Part shown: positions 41,936-53,432 of the stretch, in pieces
How positions within the stretch are numbered: the first letter of the stretch is position 1
Layout: each line of letters begins with the position of its first letter
Assembly (NCBI GenBank): GCA_030035585.1
Contig: CM057481.1
Coordinates: 53,639,128-53,703,127 of the forward strand
Origin: Dugong dugon
Taxonomy: Eukaryota > Chordata > Mammalia > Sirenia > Dugongidae
Length of the DNA stretch: 64,000 bases
Reading direction: 5' to 3'
Translations under genes and position numbers: made by a program
Notes under the pieces: model-generated
What the model was told of the DNA's origin: nothing
The model's database searches: none
What the model saw: only the letters and a program-made list of their open reading frames with translations

Positions 41936-43227
41936 CAAACACGCATATGCCAGCTATATTTTATATCCTGTATGGGAAAACAGTATGTTCTCTGTAGTTT
42001 TTGCAAGCTACTTGAAGATTTTTAAGGTTTAAGAATATAACTAAAATTTTATTTCTAGCTTTTTTTAGATTAAGAAAACCAATCTTCAATCAGAGGATCA
42101 AAACACAATCTAAAAGCAAGTAATATTTTCATTCATGACGTTGAAATATAGGTAGAGATAGAGAGGCGAAATAGTTTGACTACAAGCCCTGGTTAAGAAA
42201 ATGCCTGATTCTTCATACCTCTCCCTTTAACCACCAGAAAATATTTACTCTGCAAAAAGAGTTCTCCCTTGTTATTGGATCTCTTGCAGCTTTGACCTTT
42301 GGGCATTGGCTGGTAAATTTTTTGAATAGTCTTCAAATGACTGGGATAAATTCTGGCTTGAAATTGAAAGTTGGAGAAACCAAAAATCCTTCATGGTGAA
42401 TTGTGGCCTGGGGCCCTTGTAAATCTTCTCAAAGAACATCACAATTTACCACCTGCTCTCACTTGCCTGCTTCACGAAAAGTGGTGGTGTGTCAGTGGGT
42501 GGGGGTTGATGATTTACAAAGAGCTGCTTCCACTACTCAAGTCTTGCAACATGTGAAACCAAGTCACATGGGAAGGAGACAGAACGTGGACTGCTTTGAG
42601 GACGGCTGGCCATCGCCAAGGAAACTGCTCCCTTGGTAACGGTGCTCAGTACAGCTGTCTAGTTGAATTTCTAAGACTCACATAGTCACTACCATGGAAA
42701 ATATATTTTAAAAACAAATAAAACACAAAGAAAAAATAATGGAGTGGATAAGGAATTCTTTGCCTTTATAGCAAAGTTGTTAGGATGGAGTTACTATATT
42801 CAGCAGAACATGTTTAAGGGTGTTAACTCATAAATGAAACCCCAAACGTCCCCCCGTTTAAGCTAGCCATAAAACAAAACAAATCTAAACCAGATAATCA
42901 TTGGGTTTATTATTCACAACATACATGGATTTTAACACTTCACAGAAGTATTTGCAGGACATTTATTTCAAACATTGAGCACTCCCAAGTACAGTCAAGC
43001 TAAAGTTTGTATAACTTTATGTTAAACAGAGATGTGGGCAAGAGTGAGGGAGACAAAGTCAAAGGCCAATGTGGAAGAGAATTATAAGATCTATCAGAAT
43101 TTAAGACAAGGAACTCTGAAGTAAAAACCTAGGATGGTAGAAAATCATGATTGTATGTAGGAAAACTTTATTTCTCCACAGCTCTTCAGGAATATAATAA
43201 CAACATACGTGAGGAATAAAACAAACA
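41936..43227. other. No recognised gene
   Basis: Single-copy-looking DNA. The 42,360-42,660 segment is more GC-rich and has two short open frames without a recognisable domain. Nothing further is supported. Confidence 0.45.
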
Positions 43228-43385
43228 ACAAACCCACTGCTGTCAAGTCGATTCCAACTCCTAGCGACCCTATAGGACAGAGTAGAACCTCCCCATAGGG
43301 CTTCCAAGGAGCGACTGGTGGATTTAAACTGCTGATATTTTGGTTAGCAGCCGTAGCTCTTAACCACTGTGACACCAGGGCTCCA
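43228..43385 (-). mobile_element. AfroSINE, short form
   Basis: Minus-strand copy: 'aaacccactgctgtcaagtc', 'gaccctataggacagagtag', 'ttccaaggagcgactggtgg', tRNA-like head 'accactgtgacaccagggct'. The central ~45 nt are absent. Flanks 'gtgaggaata' (43,209-43,218) and 'gtgaagaata' (43,387-43,396) are a one-mismatch target duplication. Confidence 0.93.
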
Positions 43386-43396
43386 AGTGAAGAATA

Positions 43397-45399
43397 GCTA
43401 CGTTGAATTTCCATTTACTTTGAGAGGATACAGAGAGAGAGTTTTAAATTTTAAACTTTAAAACATTTGAGTAAAGATGGAAACAAAAATCTTAATATAC
43501 ATTACCTACATGAATTTATGAAAAGTTTGCTGTTTCTATGAAAATAACTTTTGAATTACAATTAACACGGTGAACAAGCCCTTCACTGAAATCATAATTG
43601 GAAGAGTTTATAGCAAGAAGGAAGGGTGCAAATTTCACGTGAGTGTCTTTTACAATTAAGCACCTATGTTAATATCAAAGACTAAAGTGACAAAGAAAAC
43701 ACATCTAATGTTAGATGTAATTTATATTCTGAAAACACTGGACAATATTAGGCAATTGTTATAAGCTATTGGGTTATACTTTCAGATGTACCTTAAACAA
43801 TACATGGTATTTAATAAATTCTCCATGTACTTTCTTTACATCTTAATGGGAAGCATCTTGACAATGCTGGTTGTGGCAGAGCTATCATTACCTGTGCATG
43901 CTCATGAAAATTTGCTGTGTAAGTGGACGTAATAGCAGATGATTCTTTAAGAACGCTAATGCTCGTGACGGCACAAAGATAGTATATGGGAAAACCCAAA
44001 CATCAACTGCATCAAAAATGAATTCAAAAGAGTTGGATTATAAATATGAAGAAATGTTAGGAATACTTTAACCAATTTGTTTTACTTATGTTTTATTTTT
44101 TATGTTTGCACTGTGTGAAATATGATAAAAAAAATCTGTGTCTAAGTCTAAAATTGCTCTTTTGATAAGCAGAGAATAAAAAGTCTAGGTGATAAGAAAG
44201 CACTATGCCATCATTTAAACAGCACTGTTTTGACTTTCTTAGTGATAAGTAAAAACTGTTGTGTCTTACAACTGATAATATCTTAGATTTGATGAAATAC
44301 GGATACAAGCTTGGCTGTTACCTGTTATTTTCTAAGAAGTAAGAAAGAATGAAATAGAAATGCTGACCAAGAAGGATACTACTCCCTGCGCTCTCCCCAC
44401 AAGAAATAAAAAAACGTAAATATCGTAAAAGAGACTTAATGAATCGCTGAACAGTAAAGATAAAAGTACAAAGTTGGTAAGCACTCCGTTACGGCAAAAC
44501 GTGTCATGATTAAACCAATGATTCAACTGATTTCATAGATGATCTTGTGTTTAATTTTAGCCTGCCTTTGCTACTTAGTTTGAAATCCAATTTAATGTCT
44601 GCTTTGTACATAAAAGAGCAAAAGAAACCTATGCCACATACTTTCTCAAAGAAGGGGAGAGAAGAACTTAAGTTAAAAGAGAAAAACTTTGCCAAATAAT
44701 AAGGTTGATGTACACACATTAGGCAGAGTAACACTAAATTTGGCAGTTCTATAGAACAGCTTGATTTTTACTCAGATAAATTATTCTTCAGGAATATCTT
44801 CAATGTCAAGCCTAAGAAGTTGTCTTTACAATACTGCCAGTCAGTTATTATACGTGTTCTCTTTCAGTTGATTTATTTATCAGGGTCTTTTTGTGCCAGT
44901 TGACTGGAAAGTCAACCTGCATACATTGAGTTTTCCTGATCTATCTGACAAAATCTTGGGAAACAGTGAAGGAGAGGCTTCTGCTTCCATAGTTACATCA
45001 CTCCATTTGAGATTCCATTGCAATTCAGCAGCAGATAATACTAATTCCAACTCTATAGTGTAAGTTCCATTTTGTGGAAAGCTATTTTTGTTTTGGCATG
45101 TTAACTAGTACAATACAAAAATGAAAAATCCTAAAGTGAATATGAAAATCTGTACACACTTCAGCTGATTCTTCAAAGTTCATTTTCAGAAGGTACTTGT
45201 TTTGAGATTCTCTGAAGTAGGAAACTGTGTTTACCAAACTATGTCACACATTCCTAGACAGACACGATACCACTAAATCAGTCCATTTAATGTTGGCACT
45301 TGCCTTACTAGGAAAGTCTGGGTTTTGAGCACTGTTCTCCCTTCCTCATTGCTAATATAATTGTTGGAGTCTCTGGTGATTGCTAAAAAATTTTAGTTA
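43397..45399. other. No recognised gene; AT-rich single-copy DNA
   Basis: Two kilobases free of recognisable young insertions. Several short minus-strand open frames (43,811-44,734) lack any domain. Some conserved non-coding sequence is possible but no site cluster stands out. Confidence 0.4.
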
Positions 45400-45765
45400 T
45401 CCTACTTTTTGTAGCAGAAATAAGATGATGTGCAGCACAGGAAAGTCACATTTCCAAGCCTGCCTTGCAATCAGTGGGCTCATGTGACTAGGTTCTGCCC
45501 AACTGAAGGTGGAGAGAAGTGATACATCCACCTCCAGGCCCTTACCCTTCTATCTCTTTGCTTGTTGAAAGGTAGATGTTAAGGATCCAGGGAGGATACT
45601 GAGACTTAAGGTAGCCTGGGTCCATGTACGACTGCGGAGCAGAGAAACCACCACTCCCAATCCACATTTTTCTGTGCCATGAGTGAAATATAAACCTCTG
45701 TAATGTTAAACTACTGAAATACTGGGACTATTTGTTACAGCAGCTAAGGTTACTTAACCTGATCA
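45400..45765 (+). repeat. Old LTR-like repeat, family unresolved
   Basis: The motif order 'gtgggctcatgtgactaggt', 'tctgcccaactgaagg', 'agcctgggtccatg', 'gtgagtgaaatataaacctc' style tail and 'tgttacagcagctaaggtta' resembles old eutherian LTRs. Not named with confidence. Confidence 0.4.
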
Positions 45766-45930
45766 GTAAGGGTAGTGTAATAATTACAGAAGTCCCCAAC
45801 TCTATTCCTTAGGGGCTTCATCAAATATAACATCATGTCATATCCATGGCCATAGCAAAACATAATAAAAACGTATCATATTTATTCCCTCACCTCACAA
45901 ATACTTTTGAGCGTCTATGATACAACCCCC

Positions 45931-48900
45931 CACGTGTCTGTCATTTTTTCATACCATGGGGGCTTGCATGTTGCTGTGATGCTGGAAGCTACACCACCAG
46001 TATTCAGATACTGGCAGGGCCACCCATGGTGGATAGCTTTCAGCTGAGCTTCCAGACTAAGACAGACTAGGAAGAACGACCCAGCAGTCTACTTCTGAAA
46101 AGAATTAGCCAGTGAAAATCTTATGAACAGCAACAGAACACTGTCTGACATAGTGCCAGAAGATGAGTCCCCCAGGTTGGAAGGCACTCAAACGACAACT
46201 GGGAAAGAGATGCCTCCTCAAAGTAGTCGACCTTAATGATGTGGATGGAGTCAAGCTTTCGGGACCTTCATTTGCTGATGTGGGATGAATCAAAATGAGA
46301 AGAAACAGCTGCAAACATCCATTAATAATTGGACCGTGGAATGTACGAACTATGAATCTAGGAAAACTGGAAATTGTCAAAAATGAAATGAATACATAAA
46401 CATCAATATTCTAGGTCTCGGCATTAGTGAGCTGAAATGGACTGCTATTGGCCATTTTGAATTGGACAACTATACGGTCTACTATGCCAGGAATGACAAC
46501 TTAATAGGAATGGCATTGCATTCATCGTCAAAAAGAACATTTCAAGATCTATCCTGAAGTATAACACTGTCAGTGATAGGATAATATCCATATGCCTACA
46601 AGAAAGACCAGTTAATACGACTATCATTCAAATTTACGCACCAACTACTAAGGCCAAAGATGAAGAAACCGTAGATTTTTACCAGCTTCTGCAGTCTGAA
46701 ATTGATCACACATGCAATCAGGATGCATTGATAACTACTGGTGATTGGAATGCAAAAGTTGGAAACAAAGAAGGATCGGTAGTTGGAAAATACAGCCTTG
46801 GTGACAGAAACAATACTGGAGATCGTATGAAAGAATTTTGCAAGACTGACGACTTCTTCATTGCAAATACCTTCTCTCACCAACATAAACAGTGTTTATA
46901 CAAATGGACCTCACCAGACGGAATACACAGGAATCAAATTGACTACATCTGTGGAAAGAGACAATGGAAAAGCTCGATATCATGAGTCAGAACAAGACCA
47001 GGGGCCAACTGTGGAACAGACCATCAATTGCTCACATGCAAGTTGAAGCTGAAGAAAATTGGAACAAGTCCACGAGAACCAAAGTGCGACCTTGAGAATA
47101 CCCCACCTGAATTTAGAGACCATCTCAAGAACAGATTTGATGTGTTGAACACTAACAACTGAAGACCAGGTGAGTTGTGGAATGACATCAAGGACATCAT
47201 ACATGAAGAAAGCAAGAGGTCCTTAAAAAGACAAGAAAGAAAGAAAAGACCAAAATAGATGTCAGAAGAGAGTCTGAAACTTCTCTTGAATGTCAAGTAG
47301 CTAAAGCAAAAGGAAGAAATGATGAAGTAAAAGACCTGAACAGAACATTTCAAAGGGCTCCGCAAGAAGACCAAGTAAAGTATTATAATGACATGTGCAA
47401 AGAGCTGGAGATAGAAAACAAAAGAGAAGAATATGCTTGGCATTTCTCAAGCTGAAAGAACTGGAGAAAAAATTCAAGGCTTGAGTTGCAGTAGTGAAGG
47501 ATTGTACGGGCAAAATAATAAATCACACAAGAAGCATCAAAAGAAGATGGCAGGAATACACAGAGTCATTATACCAAAAAGAATTGGTCAACGTTCAACC
47601 ATTTCAAGAGGTAGCATATGACCAGGAACCAATGGTACTGAAGGAAGAAGTCCAAGCTGCACTGAAGGCATTGGCTAAAAACAAACCTCCAGGAATTGAA
47701 GGAATACCAGTTGAGATGTTTCAAGAAAAAAATGCAGTGCTGGAGGTGCTCACTCGTCTATCCCGAGAAATTTGGAAGACAGCTACCTGGCAAACCGACT
47801 GCAAGAGATCCGTATTTATGTCTATTCCCAAGAAAGGTGATCCAACCAAATGTGGAAATTATTGAACAATATAATTAATATCACACACAAGTAAAATTTT
47901 GCTTAAGATCGTTCAAAAGCGGCTGCAGCAGTATATCGACAGGGAACTGCCAAAAATTCAGGCCAGATTCAGAAGAAGAGATGGAACCAGGGATATCACT
48001 GCTGATGTGCGATGGATCCTGGCTGAAAGCCGAAAATACCAGAAAGATGTTTACTGTTTTACTGACTATGCTAAGGCATTCGACTGTGTGGATCATAAGA
48101 AATTATGGATAACGTTGTGGAGAATGAGAATTCCAGAACACTTAATTGTGCTCATGAGGAACCTATACCTAGATCAAGAGGCAATTGTTCTGACAGAACA
48201 AGGGGATACTGCGTGGTTTAAAGTCAGGAAAGGTGTGCATCAGGGTTGTATCATTTCACCATACCTATTCAATCTGTACGCTGAGCACATAATCCGAGTA
48301 GCTGGACTATATGAAGAAGAATGCGGTATCAGGATTGGAGGAAGACTCATTAACAACATGTGATATGCAGATAACACAACCTTGCTTGCTGAAAGTGAAG
48401 AGGACTTGAAGCACTTACTGATGAAGATCAAAGACCACAGGCTTCAGTATGGATTACACCTCAACATAAAGAAAACAAAAATCCTCACAACTGGACCAAT
48501 AAGCAACATCATGATAAACGGAGAAAAGATCGAAGTTGTCAAAGATTTCATTTTACTGGGATCCACAATCAACACCGAGGGAAGCAGCAGGCAGGAAATT
48601 AAAAGACACGTTGCACTGGCCAAATTTGCTGCAAAAGATGTCTTTAAAGTGTTAAAAAGCAAAGATGTCGCCTTGAAGACTAAAGTGCACCTGACCCAAG
48701 CCATGGTATTTTCAATTGCATCATATGCATGCAAAAGATGGACAATGAATAAGGAAAACTGAAGAATTGACACCTTTGAATTGTGGTATTGGCGGAGAAT
48801 ATTGACTATACCATGGACTGCCAAAGGAACAAACTAATCTGTCTTGGAAGAAAAACAACCAGAATGCTCCTTAGAAGCAAGGATGATGAGACTACGTCTT

Positions 48901-49142
48901 ACATACTTTGGACATGTTGTCGGGAGCGATCAGTCCCTGGAGAAGGACATCATGCTTGGTAAAGTACAGGGTCAGCGAAAAAGAGGAAGACCCTCAACAA
49001 GATGGATTGACACAGTGGCGGAAGCAATGCGCTCAAGCATAACAACTACTGTGAGCATGGTGCAGGACCGGGCAGTGTTTCGTTCTGTAGTACATGAGGT
49101 CGCTATGAGTCGGAACCGACTGGACGGCACCTAACAACAACA
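45931..49142 (+). mobile_element. RTE1/BovB-like LINE, full length (copy G)
   Basis: The 5' end 'cacgtgtctgtcattttttc' and 'gcttgcatgttgctgtgatg' and the 3' end 'ggacggcacctaacaacaac' match copies B and C. It is ~3.2 kb, plus strand, and the least decayed RT region of the set. An AfroSINE follows within 12 nt of its tail. Confidence 0.92.
46330..49134 (+). pseudogene. RTE endonuclease-reverse transcriptase remnant (copy G)
   Basis: EN: 'ISELKW' near 46,427, 'TGDWNAKVGNKEG' in the open stretch 46,728-46,985, and 'GIHRNQIDYICG' with catalytic Asp retained (GAC, 46,941-46,943). A TAG at 47,256-47,258 is followed by ATG. RT: 47,494-47,865 ('KNKPPGIEGIPVEMF'), 47,899-48,363 ('ARFRRRDG', 'FTDYAKAFDCVDHKKLW', 'GVHQGCIISPYLFNLYAEH'). 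A TGA then precedes the catalytic motif, which reads YADN (GAT AAC) instead of YADD. Thumb and C-terminal parts lie in 48,382-48,762 and 48,844-49,134. The Trp after HKKL is intact (48,106-48,108). Not functional. Confidence 0.9.
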
Positions 49143-49144
49143 TA

Positions 49145-49153
49145 ATACAAGCA
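49145..49153. repeat. Putative target-site duplication, left
   Basis: 'atacaagca' here and 'atataagca' at 49,316-49,324 differ at one base and bracket the AfroSINE. Confidence 0.55.
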
Positions 49154-49315
49154 GAGGAACCCTGGGGTGGTGCAGTGGTTTAGAGCTTGGCTGCTATTCA
49201 AAAGATTGGCAGTTTGAATCCACCAGCCACCCCTTGGAAAGTCTATGGGGCAGTTCTACTCTGTCCTAAAGGGTCACTAGGAGTCGGAATTGACTCGATG
49301 GCAATGGGTTTTATG
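49154..49315 (+). mobile_element. AfroSINE, short form
   Basis: tRNA-like head 'aaccctggggtggtgcagtg', B-box side 'cagtttgaatccacc', direct junction 'accccttggaaagtctatgg' (no central block), 'gagtcggaattgactcgatg' and 'gcaatgggttt' end. Confidence 0.93.
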
Positions 49316-49324
49316 ATATAAGCA

Positions 49325-49632
49325 TTAGGATAAGTTCAGGACATACACTAATGAGACAGATTGAATGATTCTTATCCTCATGGAGCTTATAGCCCAGGAG
49401 TAATCAATGCATAATACATACAAATGTAAAATTATAACCAGGGCCGTTTCTTCAACACAGAGAATTAAGAGGCTACCAACGCAAAAACAGAAGTATTTGT
49501 CTTAATTAGGGAGGCGCTCATGAGGAAGGATTCCATGCTGAGGGACAGATATGCAATTATTGTGTGGAAGTCAGGGTGGAAGGAGTAAAGAGAAAGAGAG
49601 GTGTAACACAGTGTAAGATGAGGCTAGAGGAG
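49325..49632. other. No gene; possible old L1M/L2-type debris
   Basis: 'ttatcctcatggagcttata' with 'aatacatacaaatgtaaaat' recalls old dispersed repeat sequence, but a family cannot be fixed. Confidence 0.35.
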
Positions 49633-49702
49633 AATTTTACTTGGATCCACAATCAACACCCATGGAAGCAAGTAGTGGGGAAATTAAAAGACACACTGGG
49701 CC
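49633..49702 (+). repeat. Orphan internal RTE fragment
   Basis: 'attttacttggatccacaat' and then 'caacacccatggaagca' match the RTE RT/thumb region exactly over ~36 nt (compare 11,604-11,640). 'gaaattaaaagacacactgg' and 'gccaaaacag' continue the match with changes. There is no RTE sequence on either side and no 3' tail. Confidence 0.8.
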
Positions 49703-50382
49703 AAAACAGGCTGGAAGAAGGATTTTACTCTTCATCCAGACACACAAGGATGTGTGCACAATCAGGCCTGCCTTATGCCCTTTGAAAAAGACCATGTTGG
49801 CTGCCGTACAGGGAAATGGATTGGAAACTAACATGTACCTATATTTACATGAAGAGAAATGATTTCTTTTGATAATATGAGAATCCCCTATCAACAGACC
49901 TCTATCCCAGGGGAAAAAAAGGCAATATGAACACAGTTCAGCATTAGAAGTTTTTGGGATTGGATGGTTGATGTTTTGGTAAGCTTTAGTGACTTTTAAT
50001 TTTGTGCTGTTTGTTTCTTTGACAACTATGGCTCATCTAGGAGTTCCATTTGGCAAGTTTGAGACAGGAAGCATCTGTCTTGGCCACTGAAAATATCCAA
50101 GGCAATCAAAATGAGAGCTAAATCTGAGACTGGTTTGAAAGAGATCTTTGTCATCAGTGGCCCTGGCACCCAATCCCGTTTAGAAACCAAAACATCACTC
50201 ATTTATACCAGCCACCTAGGGGGACCCCCCCATAAGAGGTATTGGGGTTTCCTGATTCCCAGTACTTGGAAGACATTGTGACTTCTCAGTTCCCCATAGA
50301 ATTTATGCAGAGTTATGCCCAAGGCATGAAGGAAAAAGGCCTTCTCAGTCTCCCTCTGAAATACCCAGATTTCTAGCATCTG
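49703..50382. other. No recognised gene
   Basis: Unclassified DNA with no convincing open frame or repeat. Confidence 0.45.
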
Positions 50383-50395
50383 TATCTTTTGTGGA
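50383..50395. repeat. Target-site duplication, left
   Basis: 'tatcttttgtgga' is repeated exactly at 50,545-50,557. Confidence 0.9.
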
Positions 50396-50544
50396 GCCCC
50401 AGTGGTGTAATGGTTAAGAGTTCGGCTGCTAACCAAAAGGTTAGCTGTTCAAATCCACCAGCTGCTCCTTGGAAATCCTAGGGGGCAGTTCTACTCTGTC
50501 CTGTAGGGTCGCTATGAGTCAGAACCTATTCAACAACAACAACA
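50396..50544 (+). mobile_element. AfroSINE, short form, with RTE-type (CAA)n tail
   Basis: Head 'gccccagtggtgtaatggtt', 'gctgctccttggaaatccta' (short-form junction) and 'gtcgctatgagtcagaacct'. It ends 'attcaacaacaacaaca', as RTE copies do, instead of the usual 'ggcaatgggttt'. It is bracketed by a perfect 13-bp target duplication, so the tail is part of the inserted unit. Confidence 0.93.
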
Positions 50545-50557
50545 TATCTTTTGTGGA
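50545..50557. repeat. Target-site duplication, right
   Basis: Exact copy of the 13-mer at 50,383-50,395. The AfroSINE inserted at the very start of the LTR that follows. Confidence 0.9.
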
Positions 50558-50910
50558 TTGAATTATGTCCCCCCAGAACTGAAGTTCTGGCCCTGTACTG
50601 GTGGATGGGATCCTGTTTGGAAATAAGTTTTTCTCTTGGTATGTTAATTAGGTCATACCAGAGTAGGGTAGGTCCTAAACCTAATCATTCTGAGTTATAA
50701 AAGGGGCAGAAGAGACACACACTTGGGGAAGATGGATATAGGAACGTCAAGGAACTCCCAGGGCTACCAACGAGGAAGGACCTCCCCAAAGAGACACACC
50801 CTGAATTTGGACTTTTAGCCTCCTGAACTATTAGAAACAGATTTCTGTTCTTTAAAGCCACCCACTTGTGCTATCCTTTTTGTTATAGAAGCACTAGGTA
50901 AGTAGAACAA
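50555..50910 (+). repeat. MaLR-like solo LTR
   Basis: 'ggattgaattatgtcccccc', 'gtttggaaataagttttt', 'gagttataaaaggggcagaa' (a possible TATA region), 'tttggacttttagcctcctg', then 'agccacccacttgtgctatc' and 'gttatagaagcactaggtaa'. This is the ERVL-MaLR LTR layout in plus orientation, without an internal region. An old retroviral-type relic with no coding content. Confidence 0.7.
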
Positions 50911-51349
50911 TGTCCATCTACCTCAGAATATCTCTCAGTCCCTAACTGATGTCTTAAATCTTTCATACAGATTATTTTTTTCTCCTGTGTATATGAAAAG
51001 TACTGATAAAGAGGCTTATGATAAAATAATCATCTTGAGACATTTCCTGTGTAATATTATTTCTTGCCCTTGTGATTTGGGCTGTGGAGTCAAACAATCA
51101 TACCTTTTCAACCACATAAACACCAGTGCAGGTTTCTACTGACCTTCTCTCCTTCATGCATGCTGGACGCTTAGCCCTTTGTTGCTTTTTGTTTGTAAGC
51201 AAACTTCACCTTTCCAGAAGCAATAGACATACACTGCCAAATAACCACCCTGCATTAAGATGCTTCTGAAAGATGCCTTTTCTCTGTAAGAAAGGCTGAT
51301 TGACCCCAAGTAGTTATTTTCTAGGGCACAACTGTACACCTTCAAACTC
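50911..51349. other. No recognised gene or repeat
   Basis: Single-copy-looking DNA at the left edge of the second repeat-poor region. Nothing further is supported. Confidence 0.45.
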
Positions 51350-51780
51350 AGGCCGTTAATTTGATCATATTAACTTTTGAGTCACTTGACTAGTCAGTTT
51401 AGGGAGCAACAATTCTCTTAAAACTCTTATAATTACATTTGGACAAGTTTGCGCGTAGGACCACAAGTCCATCAGCTTATTATAACTACGGCGCATTTCA
51501 CACACCATCTTCATTATCTTGTGCTAAAGAAGAGAGCACACACTCTTCTCTGGGTAATTTTAGATTGGCCACTGACACACTCTGCAGTGTTTATAAAGAA
51601 AACAAAACTTGGATGTTGGCCCTTTTAATTATAACTGGCAGAATCGCTACACCCAAAAATCACATAATCTCTTCACCATATTATATCTTTGAAGACATCT
51701 GCTTGCAAAGCAGTAACAAGGAACTTGAAATCTAAAAACAAACTTTGGACTAGATTGATTGGTTTGGCGAGCCATGTTTA
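51350..51780. promoter_or_regulatory. Candidate conserved non-coding element
   Basis: Complex, repeat-free sequence with several AT-core sites ('gttaatttgatcatattaac', 'tttaattataactgg'). A 98-codon open frame (51,439-51,735, ATG at 51,442 or an earlier non-ATG start) shows no domain. Conservation not tested. Confidence 0.3.
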
Positions 51781-52589
51781 TGAAGGGCTGACGTATTCTG
51801 AAGGATATATTCCTGAACTTCAGAAAAAAGTTTAAAATACGCTATAATAGAGCCACATAAAATTGTCCTTGGTCTGGACATGTGGATTAGAGGCCAAATT
51901 TCTGTGACTGCTAGAAACCCACTAGCCTAATGGAAGATACCATAAATTTCTCCGGTCATTTCTGCATTTTTGTTAGTTTCCAGATAAACATCTAGTCGAC
52001 TAAACATTTTGATAAACACTGTACCCTACGCCACCTAAGAAATGATCATCACTTAAGTTGCTATGTTCCAGGTGCTTTATATAAGATTTTGAAGACAGTT
52101 GAGAACCCTGAAGAGTCCACCACAGAAGGTGATCTATGACATTATCTTGACTAATCATCAACTCTCTTCATATAGATTTGGGACGTGATCTGAGACCTTC
52201 TTTGAGTAATTACACTGTGGTCGTACTCACTAACCTTTGAACAGACCGTTTTCCAGCTCTAAGAGTTCCTAAACGTGTGTATGTAACCTGAACGATAAAA
52301 TGGAACAATTAATGGTTATCCGCGCTCTGTATACGAGTGAGAGTCTTTCATTTCATAGGTGACTTATGCACATTTATCTGAATTAAGAATATAAAAAACC
52401 CAATGCAAAAGCCTGAGTATGTTGCCAAAGTAAAATTGCCTACATCTTATGTAGCCATGAATTTCATAAGGTCCCACCCTCCTTCCATGACTCCCGCCAA
52501 AGAGTCTGTTTTTCCTTCCCTAACACAGTGTTTTCTGGAACCCAGGACTAGTTGTTAAATGGTAACATGACTTACAGGCTGCTTGAAAA
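51781..52589. other. Single-copy DNA without a recognised gene
   Basis: Repeat-free by eye. It may hold further conserved non-coding sequence, but no site cluster is clear enough to mark. Confidence 0.4.
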
Positions 52590-53130
52590 GTGAAAGCAAT
52601 CTCATTGTGCTGCATCAGTTCAACCAAGATGACTAACAACTTTCAGCCCTTTAGAATCTCCAGTTGAACAAATATTTACAGCTCATTTAGTAGGTCTGTT
52701 TTAAGCCTCTTAATCCAACATTACTTTGCTTGTGGTAATGCGTTGAACATTGTTTATGTCTTAGACAAAGTGCTTTCTTTCCCCCGAAGTTAAAAATAGC
52801 ACTTATAAATAGGTACATTGCCTAACAATTATGAAATTGTGCACACAATTTTTTTAACTGTCTAAAGTGCTCAAAAGCTCTGCAGATGTTGACATTTGTC
52901 ATTCTAACACAAATTTTATTAGTCCAAAGTATTATTTTCCAAATGCTTTTCCGAGAAGCACGGAATCACTGCTGTTACCCCAGAGCACTGAACTATTAAC
53001 TGTTAATGGCAGGAGAGTTTCCAGGTTCCAGTACTTCAGCCGCATGCTTAGACGTAAGTTATTTCACTCTTCCACCCTCTTCTTGCAAATACACAAGCTG
53101 AGAAAGCTAATAATTTTAATGCAAATTAAA
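52590..53130. promoter_or_regulatory. Candidate conserved non-coding element
   Basis: Repeat-free, complex. It contains a Pitx/Otx-type TAATCC (52,711-52,716) and a MEF2-like 'ttaaaaatag' (52,790-52,799), and the CAAT and TTAA cores are dense. There is no coding signal. Conservation not tested. Confidence 0.35.
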
Positions 53131-53387
53131 AACTTCTGAAGGTCTTCAAACATAAAACACAGACTCAGGAAGCATTATTAGACCTAGCAAACCACTTGGA
53201 TGATAGAAAGTGTTAACGTAAAAAAACGATCAATGCACTAAGAATGATTTATTCTAATACAGCTGGTTCAGCGTTTCCATTTTGAATATTTATGGTACAA
53301 TGATTCAACATGTTTTCTTTTTTTGGTAGGTCATACCAGAGGTACTTTGGGTGAAGAAAATTGGAACACACTAGAGATAAACCTAAA

Positions 53388-53432
53388 ACCAAACCCATTG
53401 CCGTTGAGTCGATTCCGACTCCTAGTGACCGG
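53388..53432 (-). repeat. AfroSINE 3'-end fragment
   Basis: 'aaacccattgccgttgagtc', 'gattccgactcctagtgacc' match the last ~45 nt of AfroSINE in minus orientation. The rest of the SINE is missing. Confidence 0.8.

Noticed and set aside
42590-42645. Possible RFX X-box-like pair ('gccaaggaaac' and 'cccttggtaac')
   Set aside because: Spacing and half sites are imperfect and a single chance occurrence is likely in 64 kb.
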